Of a stretch of 64,000 nt of DNA, positions 56,731 through 64,000 are shown in pieces. How positions within the stretch are numbered: the stretch's first letter is position 1; each line of letters starts with the position of its first letter. The position numbers and the translations under genes were made by a program. The notes below the pieces were generated by a model that was not told where the DNA came from, made no database searches, and saw only the letters and a program-made list of their open reading frames with translations. Source of the stretch: Eulemur rufifrons (taxonomy: Eukaryota; Chordata; Mammalia; Primates; Lemuridae); assembly GCF_041146395.1 (NCBI RefSeq), contig NC_090989.1:222178843-222242842 (forward strand), in the 5' to 3' direction.

Positions 56731-57675
56731 TCAGGGAAACCAATTTTCTGGTGAGTACATGTGATGCATGTTTTTCCATTCTTGGGATACTTCACTTAAT
56801 ATAATGGGTTCCAACTCTCTCCAGGAGAACCATAGAGATGTCGTATCTTCATCATTCCTTATAGCTGAGTAATATTCCATGGTATACATATACCACAGTT
56901 TACTAATCCAATCATGTATTGATGGGCATTTGGGTTGTTTCCACATCTTTGCTATTGTGAATTGTGCTGCTATAAACATTTGGGTACATGTGCCTTTGTT
57001 ACAGAATGACCTTTTTTCCTTTGGGTATATGCCCAGTAATGGGATTGCTGGGTCAAATGGCAGGTCTACTTGAATCTGTTTAAGATACCTCCATAATGCT
57101 TTCCACAGGGGTTGCACTAGTTTGCAGTCCCACCAGCAGTGTATGAGTGTTCCTGTCTCTCCACACCCACGCCAACATGTGTTGTTTTGGGTTTTTTTGA
57201 TAAAGGCCAATCTCACTGGGGTTAAGTGATATCTCATTGTGGTTTTGATTTGCATTTCCCTGATGATTAGAGATGTTGAACACTTTTTCATATGTTTGTT
57301 AGCCATTTTTATATCTTCTTTTGAAAAATTTCTATTCATGTCCTTTGCCCACTTTTTGATAGGGTTGCTTGATTTTTTCTTGCTGATTTTCCTGAGTTCT
57401 AAATAGATTCTTGTTATCAGTCCTTTATCTGATGTGTAGTATGCAAAAATTTTTTCCCATTCTGTAGGTGGTCTGTTTATTCTCTGGACTGTTTCTTTGG
57501 CTGTGCAGAAGCTTTTTAATTTAATCATGTCCCATTCATTTATTTTTGTTGCTGCTGTGATTGCCTTGGGGGTCTTCTTCATAAATTCTTTGCCTAGGCC
57601 AATGTCTGTAAGAGTCTTTCCTACATTTTCTTCTAGAATTCTGATTGTATCATGCCTAAGGTTTAAATGATACAA
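56731..57675 (-). pseudogene. L1 ORF2 fragment: C-terminal domain with Cys-rich motif
   Basis: A 314-codon open frame that keeps the natural ORF2 stop. It begins a few codons after the inversion joint ([14 protein letters not shown]) and includes [15 protein letters not shown]. It carries the L1 C-terminal CX3CX7HX4C motif at C167, C171, H179 and C184, and ends in the [16 protein letters not shown] segment. In the family this domain binds nucleic acid and supports retrotransposition. The start Met is an accident of the joint. No stops or frameshifts are seen, matching a young age. Confidence 0.9.
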
Positions 57676-58689
57676 GCCATATATGACAAACCCACAGCCA
57701 ACATCATACTGAATGGGGAAAAACTGAAAGCACTCCCACTTAGAACTGGAACCAGACAGGGCTGCCCATTGTCTCCATTACTTTTCAACATAGTATTGGA
57801 AGTCCTTGCGAGAGCTATCAGGCAAGAGAGCAGAATCAAGGGAGTCCAAATAGGGAAGGAAGAGATCAAACTCTCACTTTTTGCTGATGATATGATGTTA
57901 TATCTGGAAAACCCCCAGGATTCAACCAAGAGACTCCTGGAATTGATTAACGAATACAGCAAAGTCTCAGGCTACAAAATTAATATACACAAATCAGAGG
58001 CATTTATATATGCCAATAACAGTCAATCGGAAAACCAAATTAAAGACTCAATACCCTTCAAAATAGCAACAAAGAAAATAAAATATCTAGGTATATATCT
58101 AACTAAAGAGGTAAAGGACCTCTATAAGGAAAACTATGAAACACTGAGAAAGGAAATAGCAGAACTTGCAAATAGATGGAAAAATATACCATGCTCGTGG
58201 ATCGGAAGAATCAACATTGTTAAAATGTCTATACTACCCAAAGTGATCTACAGATTCAATGCAATCCCTATTAAATTACCAACATCATTCTTTACAGACA
58301 TAGAGAAAATAATTATACACTTTGTATGGAATCAAAGAAGACCCCGTATAGCAAAAGCAATTTTAAGCAACAAAAACAAAATGGGAGGTATTAATTTGCC
58401 AGACTTCAAACAATACTACAAGGCCGTGGTTCTTAAAACAGCCTGGTATTGGCACAAGTGCAGGGACACAGACCAGTGGAACACAACAGAAAATCCAAAC
58501 ATAGAACCATCCTCATATAGTCACCTAATTTTTGACAAAGCGGGAAAGAATATACCCTGGGGACAAGAATCCCTATTCAACAAATGGTGCTGGGAGAATT
58601 GGTTAGCCACTTGTAGAAGACTGAAACAGGACCCACAGCTTTCACCTCTCACAAAACCTCTCATCAAATCACGGTGGATAACAGAATAA
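57667..58689 (+). pseudogene. L1 ORF2 fragment: reverse-transcriptase core and thumb (inverted arm)
   Basis: A 340-codon open frame. [14 protein letters not shown] (residues 32-45) is the conserved RT block. [10 protein letters not shown] contains the catalytic FADD at residues 72-75 (57880-57891). [14 protein letters not shown] and [13 protein letters not shown] follow, then the region before the C-terminal domain. The endonuclease and the first RT blocks are absent because the element is 5' truncated. It is separated from its own C-terminus by the inversion, so it cannot make a complete ORF2 protein. The stop at 58687-58689 lies in the target-site duplication. Confidence 0.9.
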
Positions 58690-58719
58690 AAGAATTTAAA
58701 TCTCTTTACTCTCTTTTGT

Positions 58720-58870
58720 TTGCAGAATGCTTTACAATTCACAAAGTATTTTTTACATAAGTTTTGCCATCTAATTTTCACAATAGCTCTGTGAAATGGT
58801 TACCAGATAATTTATCTCAAAACTGGCACTTTCTTGGCATGAAAATGGGCAGTATTAATAATTATGCCAG
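58720..58870 (-). repeat. MIR SINE, antisense, degraded
   Basis: AATGCTTTACAATTCACAAAG and CATCTAATTTTCACAATAGCTCTGTGAAATGG follow antisense MIR. Confidence 0.55.
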
Positions 58871-58914
58871 AACACAGGAATAAACCAAGAATGGCCAGGC
58901 AAACTAGGAGACAT

Positions 58915-59055
58915 AACCACCCTGGTTACAAACCCTACCTTCCAACCGGGAAGTTTTTGAAGGGAAAGTATTACGTCTTCTTTACCTTTGTATCCCAGCA
59001 ACCAGCAAAACATCTGACAAATGGTAGGAATTCAATAAATACTATTGATTGACAG
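58915..59055 (+). repeat. LINE/L2 3' end, sense
   Basis: TTTGTATCCCAGCAACCAGCAAAACATCTGACAAATGGTAGGAATTCAATAAATAC is the L2 terminus. Confidence 0.7.
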
Positions 59056-59282
59056 AAGTGAAGTTGGATCCAGGTCCAATCAACCACTAGCCAAAGTTGT
59101 ATAAACAACCCAGATGTAAGCCAGGCCTCCTTACCCCTTGAAATGTCATTCAGGTGAGCTCCAACCTCTCCAGTCACTGACCCACAGAAATGTAAATCCT
59201 ACGTCCACGTTGAGATTTCCACAAGTTCCTGAAACACTCAGGTTCTCTTGATCAACCTTGCCTTCAGGTCCCTGAGTCCGTG

Positions 59283-59617
59283 TGTGTCATTTCTTTCTTT
59301 TTTTTTTAATTTCAGCCTATTATGGGGGTACAAATGTTTAGGGTACGTATATTGCCCTTGTCCCCCCTCCCTGCCCCAAAGCTTCAAGTGTATCCATCCC
59401 CTAGATGGTGCACATCACACTCATTACGTCCAAGTGCCCATCAATACATGAGTGGATTTATAAAATGTGGTATATGTATACCATGGAGTACTACTCAGCT
59501 ATAAGAAATAATGGTGACATAGCACCTCTTGTATTTTCCTGGATAGAGCTGGAACCCATTCTACTAAGTGAAGTATCCCAAGAATGGAAAAATAAGCACC
59601 ACATGTGTCACTTCTTT
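59283..59617 (-). mobile_element. Short L1 insertion with 5' inversion and TSD
   Basis: Flanking repeats TGTGTCATTTCTTT (59283-59296) and TGTGTCACTTCTTT (59604-59617) agree at 13/14. Next to the left copy are a poly-T and antisense L1 3' UTR (GCCTATTATGGGGGTACAAATG, 59316) to about 59429. Then sense ORF2 C-terminus ([20 protein letters not shown], 59427-59486 onward) runs to the right repeat. The whole insert is only about 307 bp. It shares its 3' UTR type with the 56.5-kb copy. Confidence 0.85.
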
Positions 59618-60875
59618 TGCTCATCACAGAAACCAAAATGTAAAACTTAACCCTCTTACAGTTTCAAAAACAAAAAACAAAATTTTTGTATACAAAGCAT
59701 TTAATAAACATAGTAGAATTTATTTATTTATTCATTAAATGTAGAGAAGGATAGAAGAGAGGTTTATTTCTCAATAATGCAAACGTCTAACAGAACACCA
59801 GGCAACTCCAACGCAGACATCCTTCAGCTACTTCACACAGGGGACCTGTCATAGATGCCTCACCCATGACTTCCCTGGTGTCGTGCTATCTCACAGCCAC
59901 ACCACCCCCACCACTCCTCCCATTATTTGCTGCCCTTTAAATGTGAAACGAACTCCTCTCCTCCTTTCAGGTAGAGCAGTTCATCCCTGTTCTCTCATAC
60001 TTTGGCCCCTGCCCTCAAGGTTCTTCTACCATAAGCACTTTAGCAAGGATTTTTGCAAACAAAGACAGTGCCCTTCCCAAGCACAGTCCTGATGCCAATT
60101 CACAGGAGAGAGTGTTTTCTTAAGCTCCTTCCATGTAGGTGGTAAGTGAGAGAACGGGGCCTGGATTCATGTCTCTCCTCAGGAGATGAGAGTGCAGTGT
60201 TCTTTGTTCCCGGGCCATAACCACCAGCAGAAAAGATGCAACAGGTAGACTCAAGTGCTTGCAGGGACCAGGAACAGCAGGGTTTCCAAGTCTGACGTCT
60301 TAGATAGGCTGCTCCTACCAGATTTTCAAGGTTATGACTATATCCTTAAGACTGTCTCACTGGGGAATTTTAAAGCTGGTTAGAACCACAAAGATCTAGG
60401 AAACACAGAGGCCTCTGCTGGTATTTGGAGAAAAAGCTAGAACCCAGGTCTGCAGATACCCATGCTTCCCCTACACAGCCATGCAGCCATTCTGATGACA
60501 GATGTGGTCATCCCTGGCCCCCAGTTACACAGAAGCTAAACGTCCTTCCACTCTGTGACTTGCTCAAGCTCAAAACTGGCAGGGGAACAGAGCTCTCTGC
60601 ACTTAGTGACCTACACGTCAAACTAATTGTGAATCCAAAGCTTCTGAGTAACTTTCAGCTTGTGAAGAACTCATCACCACTGATTGCCCAGCAGGGCTGT
60701 GGAGTCACACTTCTTCCTTCTTGACTTGCTTGAGAGCAGTGAATCAGCTTCATTCATTAAATGAATCATCGTCTAGTCGGAATTACATAATCATGCAGCT
60801 TGGCAACAGCATAATTCTGAAATGAGTAGCTTACATTAATTATAAAAATAATGGCAATAACAATAGTAAAACTAA
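59618..60875. other. Unassigned intronic DNA
   Basis: No family recognised. Positions 60725-60850 look non-repetitive and contain paired homeodomain-like and X-box-like words (see findings). Confidence 0.4.
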
Positions 60876-60879
60876 CATA

Positions 60880-61100
60880 TAACAATGACAACTAATATAG
60901 AACTCGCTATGTTTTGTTGGTATTAGCTAATTTAATCCTCATAGTACCACAATGGGACAGGTACTATCAGTATCATCTATTTTACATATGAGGAAACGGA
61001 GGCACAGAGAGGCCAAGTATCCTGACCAAGGTCACACAGCTAGAAGTTGAAGGAGTCTGAACATGAACCTGGGTTGTCTGAGTCCAGAACACTTTCTCTG
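60880..61100 (-). repeat. MIR SINE, antisense, well preserved
   Basis: AGCTAATTTAATCCTCATAGTACCAC, ATATGAGGAAACGGAGGCACAGAGAGGCCAAG, AAGGTCACACAGCTAGAAG and GAACCTGGGTTGTCTGAGTCCAG are near-consensus MIR. Confidence 0.9.
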
Positions 61101-62277
61101 TATTCTGAGCATCTATGGCCCTGACTGACTATTAAGGAGGTGGCCCCATTTTTGACATGTTTTGGACAGTCAATGATGACTAAAGTTTTCTTGGTACAGG
61201 AAAAAGTACAGACAATCAGATAAATATGGCCCACTGAACACAAGAATCTACTATTATTCTCCTGCGAATGCCTATAAAACAAGAGTAGGAGTTCTTTATC
61301 AAAAGTATTGGGGCAGAAACTAAAATATTCTGTGCTCACCAAACTGATTTCTCTTCTTGCATACTGGAGGACTAAATATCCCAGCCTCCCTTGCGGAGAA
61401 GTTGGGACCCTGTGACTGCGCTTCAACCAATGGGACGTGAGCAGAAGTGGTGCCCACCATTTCCAGACCTGGAAGATGAGGAGCAGGTGGAAGTGTAGAA
61501 AACAGCAGACCAAAAAGACCAAATGGAATACTGAGCCGTTGTCAAGCTGACTTACACTTCAAAATGCCCAAAAGGCCCAGAAACTGGGGCTTCCAGAAAC
61601 TCAAATAAGGAGAGTAAAGGGAGGAAAAATATAAAAGAATTTGCTAAGTCTTTTTAAAGAAGCAGCCAGAATGCCATATGCTTTCCTCTACACCCCAAAT
61701 CCTGCTCCAACCAAAAAGCAAAGATTTATTCTCTGAAGAGGGGAAAACAGATTTTCTCATCTAGGGGACACCAGGTGCAAAGTGAGGGCTGGGCTACGGC
61801 ACTGAAGAGGGGCGGGTGGGAAGGCAACTAAATCGGCTATTGCATATTGGATAGTGGGGCCCCACCCCTCTTTCCCTACTTGGTTCCCAGTATTCCGGCA
61901 GCGAGGTCTTTATCCTCCAGGCAGGAGATTGGAAGATGCTTTTCTGTAAACTTTGATCCTCTCAAGAAAAAAGAACTAAACATACTACATGAAAGATTTC
62001 CCATCTAAGAAACCCAACCAGTTTGTCTTACCGTGAAGTTTACAGCTGATAATCTCCACTCAATGCTCTCAGGGCATCCAATCAGCACTTTAGTGCCTCC
62101 TTCTTGAATATGAGCAGATAACCAAGGTTTATCAGTCACACGGGAAAGACACCTAATAGAGATTGAGACAAACAGAGATGCAACTTGGAGCAAACAGAGC
62201 TATGTAGGGAGAAGAAAACTTCACCACCAAAACTATCATTAGTAGCCTCAGAGAAATCAAAGAAAATATTTCAACCA
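61101..62277. other. Mostly unassigned; part resembles an unnamed mammalian repeat
   Basis: GCATACTGGAGGACTAAATATCCCAGCCTCCCTTGCGGAG and CCAATGGGACGTGAGCAGAAGTGGTG (61359-61455) are phrases of a dispersed repeat that I cannot name. The 160-codon minus frame over it (61040-61522) also crosses the MIR and is not a gene. Confidence 0.45.
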
Positions 62278-62290
62278 TTAAAAAAGAATA

Positions 62291-62597
62291 GGCCAGGTGC
62301 AATGGCTCACGACTGTAATCCTAGCACTCTGGGAGGCTGAGGCAGGAAGATGGCTTGAGCTCAAGAGTTCGAGACCAGCCTGAGCAAGAGTGAGACCCCA
62401 TCTCTACTAAAAATAGAAAAATTAGCAGGGTGCAGTGGTGCCCTCCTGTAGTCCCAGCTACTCAGGAGGCTGAAGCAGGAGGATTGCTTGAGCCCAGGAG
62501 TTTGAGGCTTCAGTGAGCTATGATGATGCTACGGCACACTAGCCCAGGCAACAAGAAGAGCAAGACTCTGTCTCAAAAATAAATAAACAACAAAATT
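62291..62597 (+). mobile_element. Alu SINE, sense
   Basis: Starts GGCCAGGTGCAATGGCTCACG. Both arms are present (GTCCCAGCTACTCAGGAGGCTG; CACACTAGCCCAGGCAACAAG), followed by an A-rich tail. A tentative 13-bp duplication (TTAAAAAAGAATA, 62278-62290; TTAAAAAATAATA, 62598-62610) is low-complexity, so the right boundary is approximate. Confidence 0.92.
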
Positions 62598-62610
62598 TTA
62601 AAAAATAATA

Positions 62611-64000
62611 AAAAAAATTTTTAAAAGCACAGGATTCTATAAAATACCTAATTCATTTAAGAACTAAAAAGAGTTACTGGGAATTAAAAATAGAATAGCA
62701 CTAAAGAAAACAATTAATGAAATAATTAAAAGATAAAAATTGACAAGCTCTTCTAGAAAGTATAAAAAGAGACAGAAAGAATAAATGAAAAAAAGAGAAC
62801 AGAAGGTAGGAAATCAATGCAATAATTCCTCAGAACTCCAGGGCGTAGGTTTCTATAGAATCCTGCTAAAAATATATATATGTATAGAAGATGCAGATGT
62901 TTTACTTACCCCGCTACGTAAATGAATTTCTTTTTCTTGTGTCACAAGTAAGTAGAATAACCCAATAGAGTATTTTTCTCTTTTTATCCCTCACTCTTAC
63001 ATTAATAACATGTTTCCCAGCTTTGCATACTGAGCATGAAACAGGAACTCTTTTGTAAATTTCTTTGTTAACATGTCAATGGGAGACTTGTGAAGTATTG
63101 GCTTATTTAATTGTAGAAAGGGCACAATAAAGAGTACACATCCATTTAGGTAGACTGGAAAAAAAGAAGGAAACAGCATGGTACTTCACAATGTTATTAA
63201 TCATAAGCCATATAATTTCATCTGTCCTTTCTGCTTGCATATGTTGTTAGGACATGAGGAAATAGTGGCAATATTTACTGCAGAAACTCCTGGCAAACAT
63301 CCCCAGGGAGACAGGGTACCTATTTAAATATCTGACTCTGTGAGGTTTTCATATAGCTTTGGTGGGTAAAAGTCTAATACCCTAGCTCTGAAAATGAAAC
63401 TAGGAACATTTCTTCAAAGTGAGAGCTTACACAGAAAATGCAAACTCAATAAATAAAAGGAAAAACCAAACAAAGCTTAATTACCACCTCCTGCCATCCC
63501 TAGATCCAGTGGCCAGGAAGTGAAGGGACTCAGGGGAGAAGAAGAGTCTAGGTCAGGAGCAATTCTGAGAGAGGAAGTGGCTTTTGATCATCCCTGGGGA
63601 GCCACCAGCCAGCTCTGACCCGTCAGGACAGGTGCAATAATTCTGCCAGCAGCTTGCAAAAGGTGCCACCAGAGAACCGTGAGCACCATCCTGTTACACC
63701 AGGCAGCGTGAGGAAAGTGCCAGAGGTACTTCATTAATTGGATGTGGTTATGGCTCTTAAGGAAAATACCCGATGTCTATGGCCAAGGCTGCCCAGGCAA
63801 AAATACACAAGGAATCCTCTCAAATTAAGTTCCTACAAAATAATCACATTCTTACAATCCAAACATAGCCTCTGTATCTAAATTCAGACACTTACATTGC
63901 AACAGATTTACTTCATCTTGTTTATATCTTAGCTCCTGCAAGTTTCAACTCACCTAGGGGAGTGTCCGCAGAGAAAGCCTCAGCAGAGGTAGCATGTGAC
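62611..64000. other. Unassigned intronic DNA
   Basis: A-rich to about 62870, then mixed. No family, exon or RNA recognised up to the window edge. Confidence 0.4.

Larger units (their letters stand above)
56473..58698 (-). mobile_element. Young L1 insertion with 5' inversion (twin priming) and perfect 14-bp TSD
   Basis: AATAAAAGAATTTA occurs at 56473-56486 and 58685-58698. After the left copy comes a T-rich (poly-A) tail, then antisense 3' UTR with a G-rich polypurine tract (read as C-runs at 56573-56676), then the ORF2 C-terminus to about 57664. From about 57665 to 58684 the sequence is sense ORF2, cut off 5' within the reverse transcriptase. The sense arm ends ...SRWIT and the antisense arm starts [14 protein letters not shown], adjacent points of ORF2, so almost nothing was lost at the inversion joint. 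Both arms lack stops, which implies a recent insertion. Confidence 0.95.
47392..64000 (+). other. TRPM3: Intron downstream of the TRPM3 exon (partial, 5' end)
   Basis: Inferred from the donor at 47392. The following exon should start with two bases completing a Gly codon and continue into the ASAPDQLSLALAWNR-type segment. No such sequence was recognised before the window ends, so this intron is at least 16.6 kb long. Confidence 0.7.

Noticed and set aside
57667..58689. Active L1 reverse transcriptase gene
   Set aside because: It is open and has the FADD site, but it is 5' truncated (no endonuclease, no ORF1, no promoter) and separated from its C-terminus by the inversion.
61040..61522. 160-codon minus-strand open frame
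   Set aside because: It runs through a near-consensus MIR and an old dispersed repeat, so the frame is accidental.
1..64000. miR-204, the known TRPM3 intronic microRNA
   Set aside because: Its mature sequence and its reverse complement were looked for and not seen. It probably lies in another intron outside this window.
1..64000. Further TRPM3 exons
   Set aside because: I looked for the segments flanking [10 protein letters not shown]...LLK in the family (the preceding region ending KKKEL and the following ASAPDQLSLALAWNR) and found neither. They must lie outside the window.
1..64000. CRISPR arrays, operons, phage or plasmid features
   Set aside because: No regularly spaced repeats or prokaryotic gene organisation. 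All repeats are mammalian interspersed or simple-sequence types.

Overview
This is nuclear DNA from a primate, most likely a strepsirrhine (lemur-type). Three dimeric Alu elements have right arms of the lemur/galago kind, with the CACTCTAGCCCAGGCAACA ending. The L1s include one young copy whose ORF2 pieces are still open. Around these lie mammal-wide fossils: L2, MIR, MLT1/MaLR LTRs, hAT-type DNA transposons and old L1M copies. Nothing looks bacterial or viral, and there is no operon, CRISPR array or functional RNA gene.

The only gene content I can support is one 73-bp coding exon on the + strand at 47319-47391. It has a branch-point-like site, an acceptor and a donor. It encodes 24 residues ([10 protein letters not shown]... 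[12 protein letters not shown]) plus the first base of a following glycine codon. This matches the cytosolic TRPM-homology region of the TRPM1/3/6/7 channel group and fits TRPM3 best. The window therefore reads as about 47 kb of one very large intron, the exon, and about 16.6 kb of the next intron.

Layout. Positions 1-8 kb hold L2 pieces, an MLT1 LTR, an ERV-like LTR, MIRs and one MIR split by an unidentified insert. At 8.4-9.2 kb is an L1 with an internal inversion. Positions 9.2-16 kb are mostly unassigned, with MIR, hAT and L2 fossils. At 16-18 kb lies a long reverse-strand L2 and an L1M tail. At 18.7 kb is a scrap matching the 5' end of U2 snRNA, and at 20.06-20.26 kb a fresh 97-bp tandem duplication. 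Positions 23.8-24.1 kb hold an Alu, 25.9-27.8 kb a second inverted L1, and 28-35 kb L2, MIR and L1M tails. Positions 36.9-40.7 kb hold an old L1M that keeps its 5'-to-3' order despite internal deletions. An Alu, L2, L1M, MIR and a second MLT1 LTR lead to the exon. Downstream come L2 and MIR pieces, a perfect 17-bp-stem palindrome, an LTR-like block, an L1M 5' end, a young inverted L1 (56.5-58.7 kb), a tiny inverted L1 (59.3-59.6 kb) and an Alu.

The most notable structural theme is that four L1 insertions show the twin-priming (5' inversion) signature, each bounded by identifiable target-site duplications. I found no undescribed biological system. Repeat names come from remembered consensus sequences, so family-level names and outer boundaries are approximate.
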